A stretch of DNA of 41,679 nucleotides from Bacteroidales bacterium (GTDB lineage Bacteria > Bacteroidota > Bacteroidia > Bacteroidales > UBA12077), in the NCBI GenBank assembly GCA_021108325.1, contig JAIORB010000051.1, positions 1-41,679 of the forward strand, given 5' to 3'. The translations under genes and the position numbers were made by a program. Under the pieces are notes generated by a model. It saw only the letters and a program-made list of their open reading frames with translations. It was not told where the DNA came from and did no database searches. Below are positions 27,074 to 34,908 of the stretch, in pieces (position 1 is the stretch's first letter; each line of letters opens with the position of its first letter).

Positions 27074-27859
27074 ATGAATTGGTTGGAAGCATTAATCCTT
27101 GGGTTAGTTCAAGGATTAACAGAATTTTTGCCTGTTAGTAGTAGTGGGCATTTAGAGTTAGGAAAGCATATATTAGGGGTTGAATATTCTGAAAATCTTA
27201 CTTTTACTGTTGTTGTACACGGTGCTACAGTATTGAGCACTATTATTGTATTTTGGAAAACAATTATAGATCTCTTTAAAGATTTATTTAAATTTAAGTG
27301 GAATGAATCAACGCAATATATTTTCAAAATTTTTGTTTCGATGATTCCCGTCGTTATTGTTGGACTTTTATTTAAAGAAGAAATCGAGAGTCTTTTTACA
27401 GGAAACATTCTTTTTGTCGGATTTATGCTATTGATAACAGCTGCTTTGTTGGCATTTACATATTATGCTAAGGAAAGACAAAAAGATATATCTTTTAAAA
27501 ACGTGTTTATAATTGGTATTGCACAGGCCCTTGCTGTTTTGCCTGGAATTTCAAGATCTGGCGCTACAATTGCCACAGGATTATATCTTGGGAACAAGAA
27601 AGAAGATGTTGCTAAATTTTCTTTTCTGATGGTTTTACTTCCAATTATTGCTGCAAATATAAAAGACCTTATGGATTTTGACCTGTCAAGTCAAAGCACT
27701 GTTTCTATTACTCCTTTAATTATTGGTTTTGTGGCTGCATTTATATCCGGTCTTCTGGCTTGTAAGTGGATGTTGAAGATTATTAAGAGAGGTAAACTGA
27801 TTTATTTTGCACTGTACTGCCTTATTGTTGGTATAGTAGCAATAATTTTTTCATTTTAA
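27074..27859 (+). CDS. uppP: Undecaprenyl-diphosphate phosphatase
   Basis: A 261-residue membrane enzyme of the BacA/UppP family that recycles undecaprenyl diphosphate to the monophosphate carrier used for peptidoglycan and surface glycans. Both signature loops are present: GLTEFLPVSSSGHLEL (14-29) and LPGISRSGATIATGL (about 154-168), the latter with the catalytic Ser/Arg set. About eight hydrophobic helices are seen. It is part of the ftsX operon and would also serve the lipid carrier needs of the nearby glycan cluster. Confidence 0.95.
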   Translation: MNWLEALILGLVQGLTEFLPVSSSGHLELGKHILGVEYSENLTFTVVVHGATVLSTIIVFWKTIIDLFKDLFKFKWNESTQYIFKIFVSMIPVVIVGLLFKEEIESLFTGNILFVGFMLLITAALLAFTYYAKERQKDISFKNVFIIGIAQALAVLPGISRSGATIATGLYLGNKKEDVAKFSFLMVLLPIIAANIKDLMDFDLSSQSTVSITPLIIGFVAAFISGLLACKWMLKIIKRGKLIYFALYCLIVGIVAIIFSF

Positions 27860-27873
27860 GAATTTAATTTATT

Positions 27874-28599
27874 GTGAAGTTAGATATAAATAAGGTTGAA
27901 GATTTTCAGTCAGGGCTAATTATTCCAATAAATAAATCTTATGAATGGACATCTTTTGATGTTGTAAAAAAAGTTAAGAATCAGATTGTCAAAAAACTGC
28001 GACAGACTTTAGATATTAGATTTAAAAATTTTAAAGTAGGACATGCAGGAACTCTTGATCCATTAGCGGAAGGTTTGGTACTTATTTGTACAGGAAAGGC
28101 TACAAAAAAGGTAAATCAGTTAATGGCTGATGAGAAAGAATATATAGCCACAATTGAACTTGGGAAAACAACTCCTTCATATGATCTTGAAACAGATTAC
28201 GACAATACATTTCCAACAGATCATATAAACGAAGATTTAGTAAATAATATACTAAAATCTTTTATTGGTGAACAAGATCAGATTCCTCCTGTTTATTCAG
28301 CTAAGAACATCAATGGGAAAAGAGCATATGAGTATGCTCGTAAAGGTGAAGAAGTAGAATTAAAAGCAAATAAAATCACTATATATAAAGTTGAGTTGTT
28401 AAACTATCAAATGCCTTTAATTACAATAAAAATTGTATGCAGTAAGGGAACATATATTCGCTCTTTAGCATATGATATTGGTAAAAAATTAAATAGTGGA
28501 GGCCATTTAGTAAAATTAATCAGAACACGTATAGGAAGCTATAAGCTGGATTCCTCTTTAACTATAGAAGAATTAGAAAATATTTTATCAAATTTGTAA
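27874..28599 (+). CDS. truB: tRNA pseudouridine(55) synthase
   Basis: A 241-residue enzyme that converts U55 of tRNA to pseudouridine. The catalytic Asp62 lies in GHAGTLDPLAEGLV (56-69), and the family segments IPPVYSAKNINGKRAYEYAR and GTYIRSLAYDIG are clear. The start is GTG; it gives an N-terminus slightly longer than usual before the conserved EWTSFDVVKK (24-33), and no ATG lies in between. It follows uppP with a 14-nt gap. Confidence 0.95.
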   Translation: MKLDINKVEDFQSGLIIPINKSYEWTSFDVVKKVKNQIVKKLRQTLDIRFKNFKVGHAGTLDPLAEGLVLICTGKATKKVNQLMADEKEYIATIELGKTTPSYDLETDYDNTFPTDHINEDLVNNILKSFIGEQDQIPPVYSAKNINGKRAYEYARKGEEVELKANKITIYKVELLNYQMPLITIKIVCSKGTYIRSLAYDIGKKLNSGGHLVKLIRTRIGSYKLDSSLTIEELENILSNL

Positions 28600-28663
28600 C
28601 CAATTCGACATTGCCACGTATAAGCAGGTCGTTCATGTATAACCATATAAATAGTTTAAATTA

Positions 28664-29713
28664 ATGAAATTATCTAAGTTTAAATTTAATCTTCCAAAAG
28701 AACTTATTGCCAAATTCCCGTCCGAAAATAGAGACGAGGCTCGTATGATGGTGGTACATAAAGATACAGGAAAAATTGAGCATAAAATTTTTAAAGATAT
28801 TGTTAACTATGTGAAAGATCAGGATGTTATGGTGTTTAATAACACAAAGGTTTTTCCTGCTCGCTTATATGGAAACAAAGAAAAAACAGGAGCTAAAATT
28901 GAAGTTTTTCTTTTAAGAGAGCTAAGTCGTGAACAACGATTATGGGATGTTTTAGTTGACCCTGCACGTAAAATCAGAATAGGAAATAAATTATATTTTG
29001 GCGAAGATGATTCATTAGTTGCTGAAGTAATCGATAATACAACCTCAAGAGGTCGTACATTAAGATTTCTGTTTGATGGTTCGTACGAAGAATTTAAAAA
29101 GACACTGTATGATTTAGGCGAGACTCCGCTACCCAGATTTATTAACAGGGAGGTTGAACCAGAAGATCGTGATAGGTACCAGACTATTTTTGCAAAACAT
29201 GAAGGAGCTGTTGCTGCTCCAACTGCCGGAATGCATTTTAGTCGTGAGTTATTGAAACGTTTAGAGATTCAAGGTATTGATTTTGCTGAAATAACTTTAC
29301 ACGTAGGTTTAGGTAATTTTAGATCAGTAGATGTTGAGGATCTTACTAAACACAAAATGGATTCTGAGAAAATTTATATTTCAGAAGAAGCAGTTAGAAA
29401 AGTTAATGAAGCAAAAGACAAGAAACAAAACGTAATTGCTGTAGGAACAACCGTTCTAAGAACTTTGGAATCTTCAGTTTCTACAACGGGACATCTAAAA
29501 CCTTTTGACGGATGGACAAATAAATTCATTTTTCCTCCATACCAGGTAAAGGTTCCTAATATGATGATATCTAATTTCCATCTCCCATATTCAACTCTAT
29601 TAATGATGGTTAGTGCATTTGGTGGGTTTGATTTAATTGCAGATGCGTATAAAACTGCAATAAAAGAAGGATACAGATTTGGAACGTATGGTGATGCTAT
29701 GCTGATATTATAA
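28664..29713 (+). CDS. queA: tRNA preQ1(34) S-adenosylmethionine ribosyltransferase-isomerase
   Basis: A 349-residue enzyme that moves the ribosyl part of SAM onto 7-aminomethyl-7-deazaguanine in tRNA, making epoxyqueuosine. The N-terminus ([19 protein letters not shown]), the [17 protein letters not shown] motif, [14 protein letters not shown] and [10 protein letters not shown] are all hallmarks of QueA. Length is normal. It follows truB after 64 nt in the conserved Bacteroidota order and ends with a strong terminator. No preQ1 riboswitch was recognised in the short leader. Confidence 0.95.
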   Translation: MKLSKFKFNLPKELIAKFPSENRDEARMMVVHKDTGKIEHKIFKDIVNYVKDQDVMVFNNTKVFPARLYGNKEKTGAKIEVFLLRELSREQRLWDVLVDPARKIRIGNKLYFGEDDSLVAEVIDNTTSRGRTLRFLFDGSYEEFKKTLYDLGETPLPRFINREVEPEDRDRYQTIFAKHEGAVAAPTAGMHFSRELLKRLEIQGIDFAEITLHVGLGNFRSVDVEDLTKHKMDSEKIYISEEAVRKVNEAKDKKQNVIAVGTTVLRTLESSVSTTGHLKPFDGWTNKFIFPPYQVKVPNMMISNFHLPYSTLLMMVSAFGGFDLIADAYKTAIKEGYRFGTYGDAMLIL

Positions 29714-29734
29714 GAGTATTCAAGATATTTGATT

Positions 29735-29763
29735 AGAGCTTGTAATTTACAAGCTCTTTTTTT
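29735..29763 (+). terminator. Rho-independent terminator after queA
   Basis: Perfect inverted repeat AGAGCTTGTAA/TTACAAGCTCT around one base (29735-29757), followed directly by seven T residues. Confidence 0.9.
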
Positions 29764-29816
29764 GTTTTATTTTTCTTAATACACGAGTCTAATCTAAAAA
29801 CTAAAATAATTGCACT

Positions 29817-29836
29817 CCTGTCTGCCGACAGGCAGG
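29817..29836. repeat. REP-like palindrome
   Basis: The 20-nt sequence CCTGTCTGCCGACAGGCAGG is a near-perfect palindrome, much richer in GC than its surroundings. Similar CCTGCC...GGCAGG palindromes are scattered through Bacteroidota genomes; related ones lie in the rpsB 3' end. Confidence 0.6.
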
Positions 29837-29838
29837 TT

Positions 29839-29924
29839 AGGTGCTTAGCAGATTCGCTAACAGGCTGATAATAAGATTGCTAATTTTGAAGTATTTTATA
29901 TAATTAGCCGCTTAGCACCTTTTT
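29839..29924 (+). repeat. Nested inverted repeat with T-run
   Basis: The outer arms AGGTGCTTAGC (29839-29849) and GCTTAGCACCT (29910-29920) pair at 10 of 11 positions. The inner arms GCTAATT (29879-29885) and AATTAGC (29902-29908) pair perfectly. Five T residues follow the right arm (29920-29924). It could be a structured RNA, a mobile-element remnant or an additional transcript end. Confidence 0.4.
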
Positions 29925-29997
29925 AAACTAAACTCATACATAATATTCAATATTCGTTATTTAAAAAAACTTGGCTATCAAATTATGATTACTCCTT

Positions 29998-30582
29998 TTA
30001 ACAATACTTTGAATAATGCTCTTTATTGATTAGTTCACGATATTTTGCTACCACTTTCTTAAAATCTTCCCAAACAGGTTGTTTTAATTTCTCATTACGA
30101 AGCAGAGCCGATGGATGAAAAGTAGGCATAACCAATCGGTCATTCCAGTTTAACCATTCTCCACGCACTTTCGTAATTTTAGCATTTGGATCAATTAATC
30201 CTTTTAAAGCCGTTGCCCCCAAAAGAATTATGATTTTGGGTTCTATCATTTCAATTTGTTTATATAAATAGGGGAGGCAACTTTCTCTTTCTTCCGGCAA
30301 AGGATCTCGATTATTTGGAGGGCGACATTTGACAATATTTCCAATAAAAACATGTTCTTTTCTGGTAAAACCACAAACATCTAAAATCTTATCAAGTAAC
30401 TGACCGGATTTGCCAACAAATGGACGCCCCTGCTGGTCCTCGTAATAACCCGGGCCTTCACCAATAAGCATTATTCCGGCATTTTGTGAACCTTCACCAA
30501 AAACAACATTTGTTCTGGTTGTACTTAATGCACATTTTGTACACTGGTTAACTTCTTGCTTTAGCAGTTCAAAATCATCCAT
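29998..30582 (-). CDS. Family 4 uracil-DNA glycosylase (Fe-S type)
   Basis: A 194-residue glycosylase that removes uracil from DNA to start base-excision repair. Four cysteines that would hold a 4Fe-4S cluster are present with family 4 spacing: Cys14, Cys17, Cys86 and Cys102. The active-site motif is GEGPGYYEDQQGRPFVG (41-57), with the usual GEAPG changed to GEGPG, and the second motif is TFHPSALLRN. It lies 12 nt after the dehydrogenase gene and is probably cotranscribed with it. Confidence 0.92.
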   Translation of the reverse strand: MDDFELLKQEVNQCTKCALSTTRTNVVFGEGSQNAGIMLIGEGPGYYEDQQGRPFVGKSGQLLDKILDVCGFTRKEHVFIGNIVKCRPPNNRDPLPEERESCLPYLYKQIEMIEPKIIILLGATALKGLIDPNAKITKVRGEWLNWNDRLVMPTFHPSALLRNEKLKQPVWEDFKKVVAKYRELINKEHYSKYC

Positions 30583-30594
30583 GAAGTAAAAATT

Positions 30595-31539
30595 TTAGTT
30601 CATAATATTTTGTGGATTACCATTTAACCACTTGTATATATTTTCGATTACAATTTCTCCTCGTAATTCAATTGCTTCTTTGGTTGCGTAACCAATGTGA
30701 GGAGGTAAAATAACATTGGGAGCTTCGAATAAAAGATGATTTTTATCTAAAGGAGGCTCTTTTTCGTAAACATCAATGGCTGCTCCGGCAATTTTTTTGT
30801 TTTTCAGAACAACAGCCAGAGATTTATAATCTACAATAGCACCACGGGCAGTATTAATTAAAATTGTTGTAGGCTTTAATAATTGAAGTTCCTTTTCTCC
30901 AATCAAATATTGAGTTTCTTTGGTAAGAGGAATATGAAGAGAAATAATATCGCTTTCTTTTAATAAATGTTCTAATCCAACAAAATCTACATTAGAAATA
31001 TTTTTTACTGTTCGATTATATGCAATAACTTTACAACCAAAAGCATTTGCAAGTTTAGCTGTTTCCTGCCCAATTTGACCTAACCCAATTATTCCGAAAG
31101 TTTTTCCGTATAATTCTGATCCCAGAAAGCCTTCCCGTGTAGAAAGTTTTCTTGTTTGTGAATCATTCCAGATAATTTTTCGATAAAGACTTATTGCTAA
31201 TCCCACGACTAATTCAGCGACTGCATGATTCGAATATCCTGCAGCATTTGAAACTACTATATTTTTCTTTCTGCACAAATCCATCGGAATGTGATCAACA
31301 CCGGCAAAAGCCACCGAAATCATTTTAAGATTTAAACATTTGTTAATAGCATTTTCTGATAGTGGCAGATTACTTAAAACTAATATATCAGCATTTTGAG
31401 CTCTGCTTATAATTTCTGTATCATTTTCAGGTCTAGAGTCATAAGATATTAACTCGTATTCTAATGTTTCAAAAGCAGCCTTTATTTTAGCAATATTTGC
31501 AGGTATTATGCCAATTGGTTCCAGAATTACTATTTTCAT
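30595..31539 (-). CDS. D-isomer 2-hydroxyacid dehydrogenase
   Basis: A 314-residue NAD(P)-dependent dehydrogenase of the D-2-hydroxyacid family. The cofactor loop is GIIGLGQIGQETAKLA (about 149-164). The catalytic Arg in NTARGAIVD, the Glu in DVYEKEPP and the His in LPPHIGYAT are all present. The substrate (glycerate, lactate, phosphoglycerate or similar) cannot be fixed from sequence; it lacks the ACT domain of regulated SerA. The upstream gap holds the tsf terminator, so it has its own start of transcription or relies on read-through. Confidence 0.88.
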   Translation of the reverse strand: MKIVILEPIGIIPANIAKIKAAFETLEYELISYDSRPENDTEIISRAQNADILVLSNLPLSENAINKCLNLKMISVAFAGVDHIPMDLCRKKNIVVSNAAGYSNHAVAELVVGLAISLYRKIIWNDSQTRKLSTREGFLGSELYGKTFGIIGLGQIGQETAKLANAFGCKVIAYNRTVKNISNVDFVGLEHLLKESDIISLHIPLTKETQYLIGEKELQLLKPTTILINTARGAIVDYKSLAVVLKNKKIAGAAIDVYEKEPPLDKNHLLFEAPNVILPPHIGYATKEAIELRGEIVIENIYKWLNGNPQNIMN

Positions 31540-31570
31540 GGTAAGAATTATTTTTGATAAAATTAAAATA

Positions 31571-31600
31571 AAAAAAGGGAGTTCAAAACGAACTCCCTTT
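31571..31600 (-). terminator. Rho-independent terminator after tsf
   Basis: On the minus strand GGGAGTTC and GAACTCCC (31577-31597) form an 8-bp stem with a GTTTT-type loop, followed by a T-run (31571-31576). It ends the rpsB-tsf transcript. Confidence 0.9.
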
Positions 31601-31621
31601 ATAAATTTATGATAAATAAGA

Positions 31622-32446
31622 TTATTGCTTAATTGAATATCTTTTAAAATCAGAAACTGTTAAGTCTTTATCAGTTTGTTGCAAATATTGCTGAACTGAT
31701 ATTTTACCTTCTTTAATGAAAGCTTGGCTAAGTAAAGTACTTTCTTTGAAAAATTTGTTTAATTTACCCTGAGCTATTTTATCAACTAAGTTTTCTGGTT
31801 TTCCTTCGGCTAAAGCTTGATTTCTTCCAATTTCAAGTTCTTTTTCAATAGTATCCTGAGGAATCATATCTTTGTTAACAGCAACTGGATCCATAGCAGC
31901 AACCTGCATAGCAATATCTTTCCCAACTTGCTCATCAATACCCGATTTGGATAATCCTACAAGAGTAGCTAATTTTTTATCGCTATGAATGTAGGCTGAA
32001 ACTTGTTCTGTTTCAATTTTATCGAAATATTTTAAATCAATTTTTTCGCCGATAACGCCTGTTTGTTCAATAATTTTATCAGAAATTTTTACTCCATCAA
32101 TTTCAAGGTTATTTAAACCTTCAAGGTCTGCTGGCAAATTTTCTAAAGCTTTATCAAGAATGGTTTCAGCTAATTTTACAAAATCTTCATTTTTAGCTAC
32201 GAAATCAGTTTCGCAATTTAATGATATAATAGCACCTTTTGTTCCGTCTACTTTTGCTAAAACAACACCTTCGCTAGCTTCTCTGTCAGAACGTTTGTTT
32301 GCAACAGCCATGCCTTTTTCGCGGATGATTTGTTGTGCTTTATCGAAATCTCCTTCAGCTTCAACCAGTGCTTTTTTACAATCCATCATTCCGGCGCCAG
32401 TCATTTTCCTCAATTTATTTACTTCAGATGCAGTTATTTGAGCCAT
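31622..32446 (-). CDS. tsf: Elongation factor Ts
   Basis: A 274-residue guanine-nucleotide exchange factor for EF-Tu. The N-terminal UBA-like domain has VNKLRKMTGAGMMDCKKAL (9-27), and the core contains the diagnostic NCETDFVAKNEDF (about 77-89), where Asp and Phe insert into EF-Tu. Complete, and 29 nt downstream of rpsB in the standard rpsB-tsf operon. Confidence 0.97.
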   Translation of the reverse strand: MAQITASEVNKLRKMTGAGMMDCKKALVEAEGDFDKAQQIIREKGMAVANKRSDREASEGVVLAKVDGTKGAIISLNCETDFVAKNEDFVKLAETILDKALENLPADLEGLNNLEIDGVKISDKIIEQTGVIGEKIDLKYFDKIETEQVSAYIHSDKKLATLVGLSKSGIDEQVGKDIAMQVAAMDPVAVNKDMIPQDTIEKELEIGRNQALAEGKPENLVDKIAQGKLNKFFKESTLLSQAFIKEGKISVQQYLQQTDKDLTVSDFKRYSIKQ

Positions 32447-32475
32447 TTTCTTAATTTTTTACTGTTTTGAATTAA

Positions 32476-33477
32476 TTATTCTTTTGTTTCTTTCCCGCCT
32501 GCGGAACGGGCAGGTTTAGCTTCTGCCTCGTTTGCCGAGCTAGCAGGTGTAACCTTTTCTTCTTTCTTTGCTACCTCCTTCTTTGCAGATTTTTTAGCTT
32601 CTATTTTTACTTTTTCTTCTTTGACTTCGGTCTTCTTCACAGATTTTTTAGCTTCTTTTCCGGCAGAATCAGCAGATTCCTCAGCAGGAGTTTCTTCTGT
32701 TTTTCTGGCACTGGTTTTTTTAGCATCAACAATTGGCTCTTTAGTTCCTTTTTTACTCTCTTTTGCAGAACCTTCTTTTTCCTTCTCCATTTTTCTTTCT
32801 TCCAATCCTTCCTTAATCGAATCAGTAACTTTATCTAAGATTAATGAAATTGATTTTGAAGCATCATCGTTTGCAGGGATAGGAAAATCAATCGGAATTG
32901 GATCCGAGTTTGTATCAACAATTGCAAAAAGAGGAATATTAAGTCTTTTTGCTTCTCTTACTGCAATATGTTCTTTTGAAACATCAACAATAAACATTGC
33001 AGCAGGAAGTCTTGTCATATCCGAAATGCTGCCTAACATTTTTTCAAGTTTAGCTCTTTGACGGGTAACTTGCAATTTCTCCCTTTTTGCAAGATTATTT
33101 AAAGTACCATCTGTTGCCATTTTGTCGATGGAAGACATTTTCTTAATAGCTCTACGAATGGTTGGGAAGTTTGTTAACATACCACCGGGCCAACGTTCTG
33201 TTACGTAAGGCATCTGAGTACTTTGAACTTTTTCTGAAACTATATCTTTAGCTTGTTTTTTTGTAGCAACAAATAAAATTTTTCGACCTGATTTAGCAAT
33301 TTGTTTTAAAGCATTACATGCTTCGTTTAATTTTGCTTCAGTCTTTTGTAAATCAATAATATGAATTCCGTTACGCTCCATGAAGATATAAGGAGCCATT
33401 GAAGGATTCCATTTTCTTTTCAAGTGTCCGAAATGAACACCTGCTTCTAATAATTCATTAAAATTTGTTCTTGACAT
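32476..33477 (-). CDS. rpsB: 30S ribosomal protein S2 with long charged tail
   Basis: The first 235 or so residues are a standard S2 (LLEAGVHFGHLKRKWNPSM, ATKKQAKDIV, ERWPGGMLTNF, DTNSDPIPIDFPIPANDDA). A low-complexity tail of about 95 residues rich in Lys, Glu, Ala and Ser follows (333 residues in all, against about 240-250 in many bacteria). Such tails are common in Bacteroidota S2. The last 25 or so residues are encoded by two GC-rich palindromes resembling REP repeats (see repeats). S2 is needed for translation initiation. A structured leader candidate precedes the gene. Confidence 0.95.
   Translation of the reverse strand: MSRTNFNELLEAGVHFGHLKRKWNPSMAPYIFMERNGIHIIDLQKTEAKLNEACNALKQIAKSGRKILFVATKKQAKDIVSEKVQSTQMPYVTERWPGGMLTNFPTIRRAIKKMSSIDKMATDGTLNNLAKREKLQVTRQRAKLEKMLGSISDMTRLPAAMFIVDVSKEHIAVREAKRLNIPLFAIVDTNSDPIPIDFPIPANDDASKSISLILDKVTDSIKEGLEERKMEKEKEGSAKESKKGTKEPIVDAKKTSARKTEETPAEESADSAGKEAKKSVKKTEVKEEKVKIEAKKSAKKEVAKKEEKVTPASSANEAEAKPARSAGGKETKE
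32494..32514. repeat. REP-like palindrome inside the rpsB tail
   Basis: A 21-nt GC-rich palindrome-like stretch (CCCG/CGGG and CCTGC/GCAGG arms). On the minus strand it encodes PARSAGG near the C-terminus of S2. The same type of sequence is widespread between genes in Bacteroidota. Confidence 0.6.
32523..32546. repeat. Second palindrome inside the rpsB tail
   Basis: Arms CTGC/GCAG and CTCG/CGAG enclose a 5-nt loop, with a 3-nt bulge. It encodes PASSANEA of the S2 tail and lies 9 nt from the first palindrome, so it may be a degenerate second copy. Confidence 0.45.
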
Positions 33478-33517
33478 TTGTTTGTTTTTTTAACGTTTAC
33501 ATTCTTTTTAATCAGTC

Positions 33518-33555
33518 AATTGCTGAGTAGCTCCTTGCAGGACGTCTCAACAATT
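33518..33555 (-). ncRNA. Symmetrical hairpin in the rpsB leader (candidate r-protein leader)
   Basis: Thirteen base pairs in three helices separated by symmetric or near-symmetric internal loops: AATTG/CAATT, TGAG/CTCA and TCCT/AGGA, closed by a 3-nt loop. It lies about 40 nt before the rpsB ATG and 38 nt after the rpsI stop. No T-run follows on either strand, so it is not a standard terminator. A place for S2 autoregulation is the natural guess, unproven. Confidence 0.45.
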
Positions 33556-33593
33556 TAGATACTAAACGGAATATTATCCAACAGAATATTATT

Positions 33594-33980
33594 CTATCTT
33601 TTACTAAATTGAAACTTCTTGCGCGCTTTTGGTTGACCGGGTTTTTTACGTTCTACAACTCTTGAATCTCTTGTTAAGAATCCAGCTTTTTTCAAAGCAT
33701 CTCTGTGTTCCGGATTTACTTCGATTAATGCTCTTGAAATTCCTAATCGAACAGCTTCTGCTTGTCCTTTAATTCCACCACCAAAGATGTTAATCTTAAG
33801 ATCGAATTTTCCGGCAACTTCAACTAATTCTAGAGGTTGTTTAACAACGTACTGAAGTGGTTTTGTAGGGAAAAAATCTTCCAATTCACGCTTGTTAATT
33901 GTTATTTTTCCTTTTCCTTCACTTAAATAAACCCGTGCAACAGCAGCTTTTCTTCTTCCTAAAGTATTTATTACTTCCAT
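33594..33980 (-). CDS. rpsI: 30S ribosomal protein S9
   Basis: A 128-residue S9 with LGRRKAAVARVYL (7-19), the IFGGGIKGQAEAVRLGISRAL segment and the basic C-terminus KPGQPKARKKFQFSKR whose last Arg contacts P-site tRNA. Complete and 5 nt downstream of rplM in the universal rplM-rpsI order. Confidence 0.97.
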   Translation of the reverse strand: MEVINTLGRRKAAVARVYLSEGKGKITINKRELEDFFPTKPLQYVVKQPLELVEVAGKFDLKINIFGGGIKGQAEAVRLGISRALIEVNPEHRDALKKAGFLTRDSRVVERKKPGQPKARKKFQFSKR

Positions 33981-33985
33981 ACTAA

Positions 33986-34441
33986 TTATTTAATTGAGTT
34001 TAAATCTACTTTTTTTGGTTTTTGTGCTTCTTGAGCATGCTCGCTGCCTTCATAAACATAAAGGTTTCTAAATAATTCTCTGCCAAGACGACTTTTTGGC
34101 AACATTCCTTTTACAGCTTTTTCAACTACTGCAATAGGTTTTTTTGCTAATAATGCTTCAGGGGTAATAAATTTTTGTCCACCTGGATAACCGGAATGAC
34201 TTACATATTGTTTGTCGGTCATTTTATTTCCAGTTAATTGAATTTGGCTAGCATTTATTACGATTACATTATCCCCACAATCAACATGTGGTGTAAAAGA
34301 AGGTTTGTTTTTACCTCTTAAAATTTTCGCAACTTTTGAAGCTAGTCGGCCTAATACCTCGTCTTTTGCATCAACAATAATCCATTCTTTTTGAACAGTT
34401 GTTTTGTTGGCTGATACTGTTTTGTAACTTAATGTATCCAC
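33986..34441 (-). CDS. rplM: 50S ribosomal protein L13
   Basis: A 151-residue L13. Key segments are WIIVDAKDEVLGRLASKVA (20-38), ILRGKNKPSFTPHVDCGD, YVSHSGYPGG and VEKAVKGMLPKSRLGRELF. It is the first gene of the rplM-rpsI unit, with a canonical promoter upstream and a leader of about 60 nt, which is long enough for leader-based control, though I saw no strong structure in it. Confidence 0.97.
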   Translation of the reverse strand: MDTLSYKTVSANKTTVQKEWIIVDAKDEVLGRLASKVAKILRGKNKPSFTPHVDCGDNVIVINASQIQLTGNKMTDKQYVSHSGYPGGQKFITPEALLAKKPIAVVEKAVKGMLPKSRLGRELFRNLYVYEGSEHAQEAQKPKKVDLNSIK

Positions 34442-34506
34442 TTTTTGACTCCTAACATTTTAATTAATACCTAAATACATTACTTTCTCCTGTATTTTAC
34501 GGATTG

Positions 34507-34535
34507 CAAAAATACAATTATTTTTTATAAATCAA
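34507..34535 (-). promoter_or_regulatory. Promoter of rplM-rpsI
   Basis: On the minus strand TTG (34533-34535) is followed after 18 nt by TATTTTTG (34507-34514), a textbook Bacteroidota promoter. Transcription should start near 34500, about 60 nt before the rplM ATG. Confidence 0.7.
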
Positions 34536-34602
34536 GAAATTTATTAACAAATTATCTGTTAATAACCTGACTTACAAATAATGATCTTTGGGAACTCTAA
34601 AT

Positions 34603-34745
34603 AGTGTCTGTCTATAAAGTCAAGTGTTTGTTTTAGAAAGTTCGAGTTCGAGGCTTGCAAAGCCTGAAAAATGGGAGTTTACTTTTGTAAATGACCATTT
34701 TGAAGACAAGCGTAACGAAGAAATCGGACTTTATAGACAAACACT
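34603..34745. mobile_element. MITE-like element 1 (143 bp)
   Basis: Terminal inverted repeats AGTGTCTGTCTATAAAGTC (34603-34621) and its complement at 34727-34745 match at 18 of 19 positions. AAAT flanks both sides (34599-34602 and 34746-34749), as expected for a 4-bp target duplication. There is no coding capacity, so it would need a transposase in trans. Confidence 0.65.
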
Positions 34746-34879
34746 AAATAATCGTAAAAACGAGCCGCAAATATAGTATAAATTTTTATATTGAAAAGAC
34801 CAATAAACAGTTTTTTCAATTCTATTTATAAATAATTTTTCAAATTGAATTACGTTTTTAAATCTCAACTATCTTTAAC

Positions 34880-34887
34880 TATCTTTG
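34880..34887 (+). promoter_or_regulatory. Promoter -7 box of the ligase-like gene
   Basis: TATCTTTG (fits TAnnTTTG). It overlaps the TTG at 34885 that opens the longest reading frame, so the coding start must be the ATG at 34909. Confidence 0.6.
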
Positions 34888-34908
34888 AAGATAAGATTTA
34901 TAGAAAAT

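Larger units (their letters stand above)
29714..29997. other. Intergenic region between convergent queA and UDG genes
   Basis: 284 nt without a gene between two convergent genes. It holds the queA terminator (29735-29763), a REP-like palindrome (29817-29836) and a nested inverted repeat (29839-29924). No tRNA, promoter or small ORF with support was seen. Confidence 0.6.
34442..34884. other. Divergent intergenic region rplM / ligase-like gene
   Basis: 443 nt between divergent genes. It contains the rplM leader and promoter (34507-34535), a 143-bp MITE-like element (34603-34745), about 130 nt of AT-rich sequence with no recognised feature, and the promoter of the ligase-like gene (34880-34887). 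Confidence 0.7.

Noticed and set aside
28600-28663. preQ1 riboswitch before queA
   Set aside because: The 64-nt leader shows no recognisable preQ1 aptamer stem and A-rich tail, and queA lies in an operon with truB.
32160-33061. Plus-strand frames opposite tsf and rpsB (up to 146 codons)
   Set aside because: Low-complexity Ser/Phe-rich translations that mirror the Lys/Glu-rich tail of S2 and EF-Ts; no start context or family features.
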